Of a stretch of 64,000 nt of DNA, positions 48,799 to 57,080 are shown piece by piece (position 1 is the first letter of the stretch; every line of letters starts with the position of its first letter). The notes below the pieces were generated by a model. The model saw nothing but the letters and a program-made list of their open reading frames with translations. It searched no databases and was not told the origin of the DNA. The DNA is from a virus: the IMG/VR virus record IMGVR_UViG_3300017667_000009, positions 1 to 64,000 of that record; one strand, written 5' to 3'. The translations under genes were made by a program, and so were the position numbers.

Positions 48799-49623
48799 TT
48801 AAAATTTGGTTTCCTTCTTAAATCTGGTACTCATTTCCACCGCATCATCAACGTCTTGTTTATTAGGAGCCTTCAATGGATAACTTTTTAACTCCTCCCC
48901 GTTGATAATAATTGGCCATTGATTTTTAGTCACCCTTGAGCACACGCCCACATAATCCAATCCCTTCTTATTGCATAAACCGAACAGATCAATACTCTCC
49001 TCGCCTTGATAGCTATATTTCCAAATCATACCTGTCAGATGATTTCTCCACTCATCCGGCAGCATAACCATCTTTCCGTGAATGCCATTATCATCATATG
49101 CCATGATTTGCAGATTGTCCACTTGAGCGATACGATGAATAGGAATGCCAACCCTAAACCCAAAAAACACCGGCACGATATGGTCTATAACATATCCAAG
49201 TGTGAGTTTACCATTAGCGTCAACAACCTTGTCAATACCAGGAATAAGACCCCTATAAGCTGTAGTCAATCTCCTTACCTGCTTATTGTAGAACTCGTAA
49301 TCATACCCAACCATACACTCTTCACAGTGATCTACCAATTTCCCATAAGGCATGCGATACCCGTTTCCACAGTGGCATATATTCCATCTCATCTTCCCGT
49401 ACTTAACCCTAGCGCCAGTCAAAGGAAGTGTCCCGTTAACCAGTCTCGTTATAATCACATCCGGAGACTTAAACCGAAACACATCGTAGAGACTCGCCAT
49501 ACCCTTCACCCTGTTATACAGCTTCAAGCTATCCCCGCACCATTCACGAAGGCTCTTCACCTCAATCACCTTCTCGCCATCGTTAATCAGATAACTTAAA
49601 TTCGCGCCCTTCCTAATTCTCAT
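48799..49623 (-). CDS. HNH-type nuclease (homing-like)
   Basis: 274 aa from ATG at 49623. Zinc knuckle CHCGNGYRMPYGKLVDHCEEC (about 83-105), then HNH-type core IDHIVPVFFGFRVGIPIHRIAQVDNLQIMAYDDNGIHGK (about 146-185), with D-H, H and N positions. It is the first gene of the minus early operon, facing the control region, and is likely a free-standing endonuclease of the large phage HNH group. An N-terminal DNA-binding region is present but not identified. Confidence 0.7.
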   Translation of the reverse strand: MRIRKGANLSYLINDGEKVIEVKSLREWCGDSLKLYNRVKGMASLYDVFRFKSPDVIITRLVNGTLPLTGARVKYGKMRWNICHCGNGYRMPYGKLVDHCEECMVGYDYEFYNKQVRRLTTAYRGLIPGIDKVVDANGKLTLGYVIDHIVPVFFGFRVGIPIHRIAQVDNLQIMAYDDNGIHGKMVMLPDEWRNHLTGMIWKYSYQGEESIDLFGLCNKKGLDYVGVCSRVTKNQWPIIINGEELKSYPLKAPNKQDVDDAVEMSTRFKKETKF

Positions 49624-49820
49624 ACCCAAAAGTATGTATAGATAGTAAATAATGAAAGATATATGTCATTATTATTTACATCGCCCCCAGTAACCCTCGA
49701 TTTTAGCCCAATTTCACACCCTCAAACCAACAAAGCCGGTCTAAACCCCGTGTTTTCAGAGACCAGCCACCATAAAACCCCTATTCTAACTAAAACGTAA
49801 TCCCAACAACACTCTCAAAC

Positions 49821-49833
49821 GCAACAGTGTTGC
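49821..49833. promoter_or_regulatory. palindrome GCAACAnTGTTGC, copy 1
   Basis: Perfect 6-bp arms around one central G, followed by ATAT. Its twin with a central A is at 50181-50193. Two matching palindromes in a divergent control region suggest a dimeric repressor or initiator binding site. Confidence 0.6.
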
Positions 49834-50032
49834 ATATTGGACACCGAAACCACTAAAACAGTTTTAAAGTCAGAAGGAGTATGAGGGGAGGGCAGACCAT
49901 ATAAATATGACCACGACCAGACCGGCAGCGGAACGAAACCAATACGACCGGGTGGGGTGCCAGATACGGAAAGCCGTTTTTATTTTTAAAAAAGCCCCTC
50001 CCATGAGATGCAAACAAAAGCCATTAAAAGCT

Positions 50033-50061
50033 TATTGCAAATGTATTGCAAATGTATTGCA
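50033..50061. repeat. TATTGCAAATG iterons
   Basis: Two full copies at 50033-50043 and 50044-50054 plus a partial copy (TATTGCA) to 50061. A near-identical word, TATTGCAAATA, overlaps the -33 box of the promoter at 50829. Candidate binding sites for a phage regulator or replication protein. Confidence 0.7.
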
Positions 50062-50180
50062 GTTCAGATACAAAAGCCTGATTAATAGCACTTTACACAA
50101 GTCGGGAAACTGATTACAAATCAAAAGCATATTATATTTGCAAATCCAAACCAGACGCGGCAGCCAGAATAAATTTATTT

Positions 50181-50193
50181 GCAACAATGTTGC
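50181..50193. promoter_or_regulatory. palindrome GCAACAnTGTTGC, copy 2
   Basis: Same arms as the copy at 49821, central A, followed by ATTT. Lies 120 nt past the iterons. Confidence 0.6.
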
Positions 50194-50367
50194 ATTTAAG
50201 TGATTGAACAAGGCATCCCACACCCCTGATAGTATTACATTCATTTAATGTAGTTAGTATAGTTGTGGACAAATTGTGTATAGATTGTGTATAACTTTGG
50301 ATTACTTGTTTATTGGTTTATTGTCTTGTTTTTTTGGTTACTTGTTTTGTTTCTTTTGCTTTGTGAT

Positions 50368-50754
50368 ATGGAAGGAGAACAGAGCGAACCGGTAACGGTT
50401 AGTAAATCATATAAGCCGCACAGGAGGGGAAAGGTCCTTTTATTTGATGCATTAAGTAGTTATCATGTGGTAGGGGGGCAGGTTAAGCGGTTCAGGCTTG
50501 AATTTCCCGACCTGGATAGGCGTTTAGTAATGTCATGCATAGCGGTTTACATGTCGGACGGGTTAAATATCGTTTATAAGCACAAAAACGCGGTTTCAGC
50601 AGCTAAATATATCAATATAAAAAACGGCCTTTACTCGCTAACGGATGCAGGCCATAGAATCGTAATAGGTTGCCTTTTTGCCTTGAGGCATGCACGGGAG
50701 AAAGGAAAGCAAAACAAGGCTCTTTTCGGTATAACGCGAAGGTTCAACGATTAA
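50368..50754 (+). CDS. hypothetical early protein
   Basis: 128 aa from ATG at 50368. An upstream extension to a GTG at 50287 would add an all-Leu/Phe/Trp hydrophobic helix, but it overlaps the -7 box and low-complexity T-rich DNA, so the ATG is preferred. Basic alpha/beta protein: KPHRRGKVLLFDALSSYHVVGGQVKRFRLEFPD ... KYINIKNGLYSLTDAGHRIVIGCLFALRHAREKGKQNKALFGITRRFND. May bind DNA; unrecognised. First gene of the plus early arm. Confidence 0.6.
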   Translation: MEGEQSEPVTVSKSYKPHRRGKVLLFDALSSYHVVGGQVKRFRLEFPDLDRRLVMSCIAVYMSDGLNIVYKHKNAVSAAKYINIKNGLYSLTDAGHRIVIGCLFALRHAREKGKQNKALFGITRRFND

Positions 50755-50828
50755 CAAAAAAACCGCATTTATTTTAAACTTTTTATAGCTCATTATCAGC
50801 TAGTTACAAGATATTTTTATCTTATGTA

Positions 50829-50858
50829 TTGCAAATATGTAATTTTTATTTACATTTG
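50829..50858 (+). promoter_or_regulatory. strong Bacteroidota-type promoter
   Basis: TTG (50829-50831), 19-nt spacer, TACATTTG (50851-50858), a perfect consensus. The -33 box is inside an iteron-like word TATTGCAAATA (50827-50837), and TTATTTAC (50846-50853) overlaps the -7 box, so two factors could compete here. Drives the genes from 50893. Confidence 0.8.
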
Positions 50859-50892
50859 TAGCGTATTAATAAACAATTAAACAAAACGACCA

Positions 50893-51027
50893 ATGAAAAA
50901 CACGACAGAACAAGCAGCAAAAATCACGGGTAATGTTATCAATTTTTTAATGGCAGTAAGTGGAGCGGCCGTCTGCATATACGGACTAGCTAAAGCGGTT
51001 TTATTGTCCCATGCATTCGGATTTTAA
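50893..51027 (+). CDS. 44-aa single-span membrane protein
   Basis: Short polar N-terminus (MKNTTEQAAKITGN), a hydrophobic helix (VINFLMAVSGAAVCIYGLAKAVLL) and a short tail ending FGF. Directly after the strong promoter, so probably the most highly expressed early gene. Function unknown. Confidence 0.55.
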   Translation: MKNTTEQAAKITGNVINFLMAVSGAAVCIYGLAKAVLLSHAFGF

Positions 51028-51040
51028 CCCACGTTTAAAA

Positions 51041-51274
51041 ATGAATCAAATAAATTTATCGGGAACGATTGACACCGTAACGGACACAAGCCTGCAACAG
51101 GAAGCCCAGCACATAGCGGAAAGGGAGGCGAAGCAGATAACAGCAACGCAAAAAGCCCAGATACTAGAGGCAGTGCGCCAAGGCTTGAAGATCAAAATAA
51201 GACAAGCCACGGCACCGAGAACCGAGGCGCCATTATTCGGAGAGTTTAACGCGAAGCAATCAAATCTATTTTAA
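51041..51274 (+). CDS. small helical hypothetical protein
   Basis: 77 aa from ATG at 51041 (an earlier ATG at 51011 overlaps the previous gene and is less likely). Basic helical middle (QHIAEREAKQITATQKAQILEAVRQGLKIKIRQ) and C-terminal PLFGEFNAKQSNLF. Not recognised. Confidence 0.55.
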   Translation: MNQINLSGTIDTVTDTSLQQEAQHIAEREAKQITATQKAQILEAVRQGLKIKIRQATAPRTEAPLFGEFNAKQSNLF

Positions 51275-51298
51275 CCAAACCAAAAAACGACCAAGACA

Positions 51299-53329
51299 AT
51301 GAAAACGACATTTAGTAAATCAATTCGAGGAGGTTACAAAGCCGAGACAATGACAGAGACGGACGCCAACGGCAACGCATGGCAAATTTCAACATTTAAG
51401 AGATCAAATGGCCTAGTATGTTGTTCAGCTATTCAGGGACAAGACACCGGCAAAGGGAATTTTACCTATGAGATGTTTGGAGCTAAAAGGTTGGAACTTG
51501 CCCAGGAAAAGACCAACGGCACAGAGGCAGCAATAAAAAGGGTACACGCGGCCGGACTAATTGAATTTAACAGGATACAGGCAGAAGCCCCCCAGATAAC
51601 CGCGCCCGCGTATGTTGTGGGGATAGGCCAAATTATTTTTACCGATAGTTGCGGAAATTGGGAAGAGAAAAAACGCGTAATTTATGAAGTAAAAAGCCCC
51701 GGCCATTTCAAAACCGTGACTTTAGACGGCAAAGAGTTAAGACATGACGACCGAGTAAGACCATACAGTGAAAAATTCGGAATTGGAGTATACTACAACG
51801 AAGGCGAAACGCTACCAATTGAAGAGGTTAACAACCTAGTAAACCAAGCCCGCCACGCCACCGAGGAAAGGAACCAAGCCGAAGAGCAAGCCCGCACGGC
51901 CGCAGCAATAGAGAGAAATCAGAAAATCGCTGCAGGCATTAAAATACTCCCAGCTATACCAGAGGGAGTAAAATCTGTAATAATAGGCGAAAAATTTTCG
52001 ACAGGGTACGACCCATACGCAGATTATAACACTCACCCAGAGACAACCGAGGAAATAATTTATTTACAATGGAGCAGCCACACTAGGGATATTTTCAGCG
52101 AAATGAGAAAGGCAGCAGACACAAACGAGAAAACCGCGCACCTAGGAACGGGAAAAGGAATTTTTGAAACCTTCCAAACAGACGAAGACGGCCGATATAG
52201 CGAACGCGGGGAAGTATTCACAACAGAAGCCGAAGCCATAGAGCTAGTAACAGCCAAGAACAGCGAGAGCCAGCCAAAAGGCTACAAATGGTCATACAAA
52301 GTCGAAGACATAGAGCACCGCGAAAAATATTCGATGGGTTCAGGTTATTATTTGAAAAGCGGAGAATGGAAAGTAAGAAAAATAAATATAGGCGAAAACA
52401 GCCTAGCCACTTTGCAAATTGCGGCCGCGGAAAATAGGTTTTTTTGCAACTCCCAACCCGAGGCAACCAAGGAGACACCGAAATTTGAAGCACAGGAAGT
52501 ACAGGCCGGAACCGTTCAAATAGTTGACTACTCGGAAAAGGCGATCGCAGTAATCGGAGACACCAAGCCGATAAAAGACAAATTAAAAAGCCTAGGAGGC
52601 AAATTTAATTTTCGCCTAAGTTGTGGAGCGGGGTGGATATTCAAAAAATCCGACCTGGAAAGACTGCAAAAGGCACTAACACCACAAGAAGAAGGAGACA
52701 CGCCAAATAGACTCGAGACAGAGGGAAACCTAATAGCCGCACAGCACAGAGGAACATTGCTAAGGCATCCAGAACTAGAGCCAGCGCACCCGCTTAATAT
52801 TTGCGACCCAGAGGGAGGCCAATATAAAGAAGCCTTAAAAGAGCACGAGAACAGGCCAAGCAAAACACCAGAGGAGGCAAAGCAGCGGTTAAGCGAAGAA
52901 GTTAAAAAGATGGAGGAATTTTTAGGACTTAATACGCCCGACCCCGAAACAATAGAAGCCAAAGCCCAGAAACAGGAAGCGATACAGGCAGACGGTTTAT
53001 CAATTGAAGAGCTAACCCCTTGCAATTGTTTTCTAAATGCTGATAACTGCATTTGTGAAAAGCCAATACATGAAGCAATAAAAGCGACAACCCGTAAAAC
53101 TATAAACGTGACTCCACAGGTTGCAGCATCTTGGAGCCCACACGGAAACGCAGAATATAAAAAAGCAATTGAAGACAAGGACGAGGAAAAAATTACCATG
53201 ATCGTAACACGCAGAGCCATAGGCACCAGTTCAGACGGGTTTTTTAGGGTATCCGGACCAGAGCCAAGGAGCAGCAAAGCAGGGAGGACTAATGTGAGCC
53301 TACCAGCCCCCCAGATGTTTTTATTTTAA
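51299..53329 (+). CDS. mobile-element multidomain protein with GGKFN...GWIF motif
   Basis: 676 aa. N-terminal ~120 residues form an unfamiliar alpha/beta domain. The middle has Glu-rich helical stretches and YGSGYYLKSG-like strands. A small domain near 405-460 reads VQIVDYSEKAIAVIGDTKPIKDKLKSLGGKFNFRLSCGAGWIFKKSDLERLQKAL; the 'GDT...LK.LGGKFN..L..G.GWIF' motif occurs in Bacteroidota conjugative elements and in large eukaryotic DNA viruses, usually beside DNA-processing domains. Ends with a Cys cluster (CNCFLNADNCICE, about 605-617). Function unknown; probably acts on DNA early in infection. Confidence 0.6.
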   Translation: MKTTFSKSIRGGYKAETMTETDANGNAWQISTFKRSNGLVCCSAIQGQDTGKGNFTYEMFGAKRLELAQEKTNGTEAAIKRVHAAGLIEFNRIQAEAPQITAPAYVVGIGQIIFTDSCGNWEEKKRVIYEVKSPGHFKTVTLDGKELRHDDRVRPYSEKFGIGVYYNEGETLPIEEVNNLVNQARHATEERNQAEEQARTAAAIERNQKIAAGIKILPAIPEGVKSVIIGEKFSTGYDPYADYNTHPETTEEIIYLQWSSHTRDIFSEMRKAADTNEKTAHLGTGKGIFETFQTDEDGRYSERGEVFTTEAEAIELVTAKNSESQPKGYKWSYKVEDIEHREKYSMGSGYYLKSGEWKVRKINIGENSLATLQIAAAENRFFCNSQPEATKETPKFEAQEVQAGTVQIVDYSEKAIAVIGDTKPIKDKLKSLGGKFNFRLSCGAGWIFKKSDLERLQKALTPQEEGDTPNRLETEGNLIAAQHRGTLLRHPELEPAHPLNICDPEGGQYKEALKEHENRPSKTPEEAKQRLSEEVKKMEEFLGLNTPDPETIEAKAQKQEAIQADGLSIEELTPCNCFLNADNCICEKPIHEAIKATTRKTINVTPQVAASWSPHGNAEYKKAIEDKDEEKITMIVTRRAIGTSSDGFFRVSGPEPRSSKAGRTNVSLPAPQMFLF

Positions 53330-53358
53330 CTATAATTACAACATGAATACAAACGACC

Positions 53359-53691
53359 ATGAAAACAAGCACTAAACTAAACAAGCACTTAGAAGAGATC
53401 AAAGCTAACGCTATCCAAGGCATTAAAGATTTTTTCAAATTAAGCAATTCAGGCCATTATATATTCAATGATCCGGCAGGCAGTATCCTAAATTCAGACA
53501 TAACTATTAACGGAGTTTTGATAGAATGGAGTTTAGAACACGGCCAAGTTTTTTATTTAATCGGTGAGGATGAGTCCGGCACCGAACTACACGAAGACAA
53601 AATAGAGGAGTGCAATATTCAAGATTTGCTTTGGGTATTGACAGAGCTAGAAAATAAGAACTACGAATTTGAACCAGTGGAAGCAAACTAA
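53359..53691 (+). CDS. hypothetical acidic protein
   Basis: 110 aa, acidic, mixed alpha/beta (ADITINGVLIEWSLEHGQVFYLIGEDESGTELHEDKIEECNIQDLLWVLTELE-like layout). Not recognised. Part of the 50.9-56.0 kb operon. Confidence 0.55.
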   Translation: MKTSTKLNKHLEEIKANAIQGIKDFFKLSNSGHYIFNDPAGSILNSDITINGVLIEWSLEHGQVFYLIGEDESGTELHEDKIEECNIQDLLWVLTELENKNYEFEPVEAN

Positions 53692-53693
53692 TT

Positions 53694-53918
53694 ATGAAAA
53701 AGCTATTAAAAAACATTGAAAGAATAGCCATGAAAGCAATTGTAACGAGAACCAAGGAAGGAATAATGGCCGAGATTAGAGACCTGAAAAATGCCATATC
53801 CAAAGAGGAAGAGTATTTAAAGACTGGCAATAGATTAGGCACATACCACCATCCAAGGCAGAGGATAGCGGCCTATAAAATAGCAATCGAGGTAAGAACA
53901 AGACAATTGACAGCATAA
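53694..53918 (+). CDS. small basic helical protein
   Basis: 74 aa, two basic helices (KNIERIAMKAIVTRTKEGIMAEIRDLKNAISKEEEYLKTG and QRIAAYKIAIEVRTRQL). Starts 3 nt after the preceding stop. Unknown. Confidence 0.55.
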   Translation: MKKLLKNIERIAMKAIVTRTKEGIMAEIRDLKNAISKEEEYLKTGNRLGTYHHPRQRIAAYKIAIEVRTRQLTA

Positions 53919-53929
53919 ACTTTACACCC

Positions 53930-54070
53930 ATGAAACGACTACCAAAAATAGGGATAACCCCAATAACCACAGGGAAGCAAATAGTAGAGACATTCACAGG
54001 GCACGACATCTTCAGAGGTGAGCACCCAGAAAATGAAAACGCTTTAAAAAGGCAACCAAAGCTAGAATGA
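53930..54070 (+). CDS. 46-aa hypothetical peptide
   Basis: ATG at 53930, TGA at 54068. Sequence starts MKRLPKIGITPITTGKQIVE and ends ALKRQPKLE; basic, no membrane helix. Fills the space between two genes of the operon. Coding is plausible but not certain. Confidence 0.45.
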   Translation: MKRLPKIGITPITTGKQIVETFTGHDIFRGEHPENENALKRQPKLE

Positions 54071-54128
54071 CTGCAAAAAAAAGAAGGAGTGTATGGTATC
54101 GGTTTACAAATAATAACCACGACTAAAT

Positions 54129-55733
54129 ATGTTCGGTCCTGATTTTTACCCCACACCACAGCCCGTAATTGATCAATTACTTTCGAGCATTGACCTACAC
54201 GGCAAAATAGTACTAGAGCCTAGCTGCGGAAGCGGAAATTTAGTTAAAGCAATCCAACAGGCAGGAGCCAAGGAGGTTTTAGGTTGCGAGAACGAACCGC
54301 AATTAGTTAAAATTGCGCAAAGTTATTGCAAGATAGTTGAGAGGAATTTTTTAGACCTCACAAGCGATAAGGTAAGCCACATTGATGCAATACTTATGAA
54401 TCCGCCCTTCAGTAATGGAGCTCAGCACATTCTACACGCGTACAAGATCGCGCCAGACGGATGTCAGGTAATTGCCTTATGTAATCTTGAGACAATCAAA
54501 AACCCCTACACAAAAACAAGGGAGGAATTAAAAACCTTAGTGGATACATACGGGCAATTTTCGGACCTCGGAGAATGTTTTACAACGGCAGAAAGAAAAA
54601 CAAACGTACAAGTTGCATTGATCCGACTACAAAAGCCAGTCAACAACTACAAGGCAGAGTTTGAAGGTTTCTTTTTAGATGAGGACCCAGAAGAAGGCCA
54701 GGCCAGCGGATTGATGAGATACAACGAGGTCAGGGACTTAGTTAACCGTTACGTTGAGAGCGTAAAAATTTACGATCAGCAACTTGAGACGGCAGTAAAA
54801 TTAAACAGCTTGCAAAAAGATTACTTCGATACCTCCAGCGCATACAACGACAAAAAACAAATTTCGATAACTATTAACCAAGGAGGCGTTGCGGTTGCAA
54901 GAAATGAGTTTAAAAAGCGGATGCAGAGAAGCGGATGGAAATGGATATTTGATAAAATGGATTTAACCAAGACCGCTACAAAAGGACTCCGAGAGGATAT
55001 AAACAAGTTTGTTGAAAAGCAGCAGGAAATTCCTTTCACCATGAGAAACATTTACCACATGCTAGACATGGTAAACCAAACAACAGGCCAGCGCATGGAT
55101 AAAGCTATTTTAGAAGTATTCGACAAGGTAACAAGACACAGCCACGACAACGAGTACCGGGTAGAGGGATGGAAAACAAACAGCCACTATCTGCTAACAA
55201 AAAGATTTATTGCGCCAAGCTACTGCAAAGAAGAAATGGAAGACCTAGTAAAAGCCCTTTGCTACATTACCGGAAAGAACTACGATAATTTTATGACGCT
55301 CGAGCACCGCATGAATAACAAATACACGCTAGTCGATGCCGAGGGGAATTTAATAATTGACGACACGGATCGTTGGTACAAATACTATCTTTGGAGTGGT
55401 TACGAAATTGATCAATATGGATACGGCAAAGAAGCGCTTGAAAAACACCCTGGAAGCAAGATCGAAAAGTTAGAATGGGATTACGGCAAGTGGTTCGACT
55501 GGGGATTTTTCACCGTCAGACATTACAAAAAAGGAACGTATCACTTTGAATTTAAGTCCGAGGACGTTTGGGCAAACTTCAACCAGAGAGTAGCTAAAAT
55601 CAAAGGATATCCACTACCAGAAAAGAAAACGCAAACCGCATACCAGAAACGCCAGACCTATACCAGAGACGCAAAGCCAGCATATAAACCAACAGCACAA
55701 AAACCTACTATCTTAGCAACCTTTAACGTTTAG
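54129..55733 (+). CDS. DNA methyltransferase fused to DUF4942
   Basis: 534 aa. N-terminal SAM-dependent methyltransferase: FYPTPQPVIDQLL (FxPTP), LEPSCGSGNL (motif I), CENEPQLVKIA, LMNPPFS (catalytic NPPF, N6-adenine type). C-terminal DUF4942 region from about 200: RDLVNRYVESVKIYDQQLETAVKLNSLQ ... EVFDKVTRHSHDNEYRVEGWKTNSHYLLTKRFIAP. This fusion is typical of Bacteroidota phages and mobile elements. Probably methylates adenine to protect phage DNA from host restriction or to mark it; target sequence unknown. No cognate endonuclease seen, so it is an orphan enzyme. Confidence 0.88.
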   Translation: MFGPDFYPTPQPVIDQLLSSIDLHGKIVLEPSCGSGNLVKAIQQAGAKEVLGCENEPQLVKIAQSYCKIVERNFLDLTSDKVSHIDAILMNPPFSNGAQHILHAYKIAPDGCQVIALCNLETIKNPYTKTREELKTLVDTYGQFSDLGECFTTAERKTNVQVALIRLQKPVNNYKAEFEGFFLDEDPEEGQASGLMRYNEVRDLVNRYVESVKIYDQQLETAVKLNSLQKDYFDTSSAYNDKKQISITINQGGVAVARNEFKKRMQRSGWKWIFDKMDLTKTATKGLREDINKFVEKQQEIPFTMRNIYHMLDMVNQTTGQRMDKAILEVFDKVTRHSHDNEYRVEGWKTNSHYLLTKRFIAPSYCKEEMEDLVKALCYITGKNYDNFMTLEHRMNNKYTLVDAEGNLIIDDTDRWYKYYLWSGYEIDQYGYGKEALEKHPGSKIEKLEWDYGKWFDWGFFTVRHYKKGTYHFEFKSEDVWANFNQRVAKIKGYPLPEKKTQTAYQKRQTYTRDAKPAYKPTAQKPTILATFNV

Positions 55734-55738
55734 CAACC

Positions 55739-55966
55739 ATGAAGAATCCAAAACTAGATTTAAACGCCCTCTTCACCGAGATCAAAAAGCACAAAACAAA
55801 AGTGAATAAAGAGAAACCATACTGGCCAGATTTTGCCGCCTATCTTTCAGAAAAGTACATGAAGCCACTGGACAAGCGGTGGGGAAAGAGAACCAGCAAC
55901 AAACCAGACCCGTACACCGATGTACTACATGAGGCTATGGGAGCTTGCGGAATTAAATTAGATTAG
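55739..55966 (+). CDS. small basic hypothetical protein
   Basis: 75 aa, highly basic (FTEIKKHKTKVNKEKPYWPDFAAYLSEKYMKPLDKRWGKR). Starts 5 nt after the methyltransferase and is last in the operon. Possibly DNA-binding; no family recognised. Confidence 0.55.
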   Translation: MKNPKLDLNALFTEIKKHKTKVNKEKPYWPDFAAYLSEKYMKPLDKRWGKRTSNKPDPYTDVLHEAMGACGIKLD

Positions 55967-55977
55967 TAGCATAAAAG

Positions 55978-56025
55978 CCCGGGGGGAGTTTAAACTTGGT
56001 CGTTTTGCCCTCCGGTGTCTTTTTA
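55978..56025 (+). terminator. rho-independent terminator
   Basis: Stem of CCGGGGGG-type 5' arm and CCCTCCGG 3' arm (one G-T pair), 20-nt loop, followed by TGTCTTTTT. Ends the methyltransferase operon. Confidence 0.65.
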
Positions 56026-56099
56026 AACCCAAACAACCAAGGAGTTCCTGAAAGACTAATTTTTATTGATAAAAATAATAATAATAATACTTTACGCAA

Positions 56100-56131
56100 T
56101 GTAAATTATATTTACATTTTGACTACTTTTG
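56100..56131 (+). promoter_or_regulatory. palindromic operator and -7 box before the repressor gene
   Basis: TGTAAAT-TAT-ATTTACA (56100-56116), a perfect palindrome with 7-bp arms, followed by TACTTTTG (56124-56131). The operator motif is the same GTAAAT/ATTTAC word found at other start regions. Probably the autoregulated promoter of the XRE gene at 56175. Confidence 0.65.
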
Positions 56132-56174
56132 TTCTTGTTCGTAGTTTTTTAACCTGCACATAAAAATTAAATTT

Positions 56175-56543
56175 ATGAGAAAGCGAGAGCAAAAATCATT
56201 TAACCGAAAGCTATTCAGCAATCGTATCAAAATGGTAAGAAACCAACTTGGGTTAAACCAGGCTGAGATGGCGGAAGGATGCCACAGAAGCCGATCAGCT
56301 TACAACATCATTGAAAACGGAGCCGTAAGCCCATCTTTAGACTTCATTGTAGACCTCCACGCCTTCTTTATCAAAAAAGGAGTAAGCATTAGTTACGACT
56401 ACCTTCTGTGCGCCACCGAGCACATGAACGAGAAGGAAATGAGCAAAAAATTGCAAGACGAATTAGACGTGATTAAGAAAGATTACGCCCACCTAAAAGA
56501 AGTAACAGCCTTACAAAGAGAATTAATTTCGTCAAAAAAGTAA
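56175..56543 (+). CDS. XRE-family transcriptional regulator (repressor candidate)
   Basis: 122 aa. Helix-turn-helix of the lambda-repressor class (about 12-75): NRIKMVRNQLGLNQAEMAEGCHRSRSAYNIIENGAVSPSLDFIVDLHAFFIKKGVSISYDYLL, then a C-terminal coiled-coil (LDVIKKDYAHLKEVTALQRELISS) for dimerisation. Flanked on both sides by the strongest copies of the GTAAATAA-type palindrome, which suggests it binds them and controls itself and the next operon. Could be a lysogeny or early-late switch. Confidence 0.85.
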   Translation: MRKREQKSFNRKLFSNRIKMVRNQLGLNQAEMAEGCHRSRSAYNIIENGAVSPSLDFIVDLHAFFIKKGVSISYDYLLCATEHMNEKEMSKKLQDELDVIKKDYAHLKEVTALQRELISSKK

Positions 56544-56544
56544 T

Positions 56545-56580
56545 TTTTATTTACTTTTTGTAAATAAAAGTATAATTTTG
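56545..56580 (+). promoter_or_regulatory. 20-bp palindrome overlapping promoter
   Basis: Arms TTTTATTTAC (56545-56554) and GTAAATAAAA (56560-56569), perfect over 10 bp, spacer TTTTT. Then -7 box TAATTTTG (56573-56580) and ATG 5 nt later (near-leaderless). A repressor bound here would block the promoter of the recombination operon. Confidence 0.75.
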
Positions 56581-56585
56581 TCACT

Positions 56586-57056
56586 ATGGATTTAGTGACT
56601 AAAACAATCAGAGACTCTACCGGATTGACTTTGATAGAGTTTTGCGAAAACTATCTTGACAGCGATTCACGCAGTTTTTCCGCCCGATTAAGAAAAAATC
56701 GACTCTACCCAAACGAGGCCGTATTGATTTGCCTTCTCAGCGGTAAAAAACCAATAGAAATATTTGAAAGGTCTACACTTGAAACTTTTTTTATCAAGGG
56801 AAAAAGCAATCAGGTGAACTTGCGTATTCAAGAACTTATAGACAATGGTTCAGCCATTGAAATTCTTGCACCTGATATCGGAGAAAAGCCCGCGCCAGTA
56901 AAGAAAAAACTAAAGCTAAAAAGCAGAGAAAAAAAATATTCTGATGCATCTGTAAAATACCAAAAAGAGATTGATACTCCAATTCAAAAGTTAAATAAAC
57001 CAGATTTTAAAGAAGACATGGACACGGATTTTGTTGACATGAAAGTCTTCCAATAA
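56586..57056 (+). CDS. regulator-like protein with disordered tail
   Basis: 156 aa. N-terminal ~85 residues look like a helical HTH-like domain (TKTIRDSTGLTLIEFCENYLDSDSRSFSARLRKNRLYPNEAVLICLLSGKKPIEIF), the rest is basic and disordered with KKKLKLKSREKKYS. Near-leaderless transcript from the operator above. May be a regulator of the downstream recombination genes. Confidence 0.55.
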   Translation: MDLVTKTIRDSTGLTLIEFCENYLDSDSRSFSARLRKNRLYPNEAVLICLLSGKKPIEIFERSTLETFFIKGKSNQVNLRIQELIDNGSAIEILAPDIGEKPAPVKKKLKLKSREKKYSDASVKYQKEIDTPIQKLNKPDFKEDMDTDFVDMKVFQ

Positions 57057-57080
57057 AATTAATTAACCCCTATAAATCAA

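Larger units (their letters stand above)
49624..50367. promoter_or_regulatory. 744-nt non-coding divergent control region
   Basis: No convincing gene. Holds, in order: GTAAATAA (49645) facing TTATTTAC (49672); palindrome GCAACAGTGTTGC (49821); iterons TATTGCAAATG (50033); palindrome GCAACAATGTTGC (50181); inverted repeat TACATT-cattt-AATGTA (50236-50252); tandem ATTGTGTATA (50273-50282 and 50284-50293); and a -7 box TAACTTTG (50292-50299) before the gene at 50368. Looks like the main early switch and possibly a second replication start. The short open frame at 49907-50113 is not supported. Confidence 0.65.

Noticed and set aside
49907-50113. 68-aa open frame in the control region
   Set aside because: Runs through iterons and AT-rich DNA, starts far from any promoter box, and its composition is unlike the neighbours. 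Treated as chance.
50287-50367. N-terminal extension of the 50368 gene with a hydrophobic helix
   Set aside because: GTG start lies over the -7 box and the extension comes from low-complexity T-rich DNA; the ATG at 50368 is better placed.
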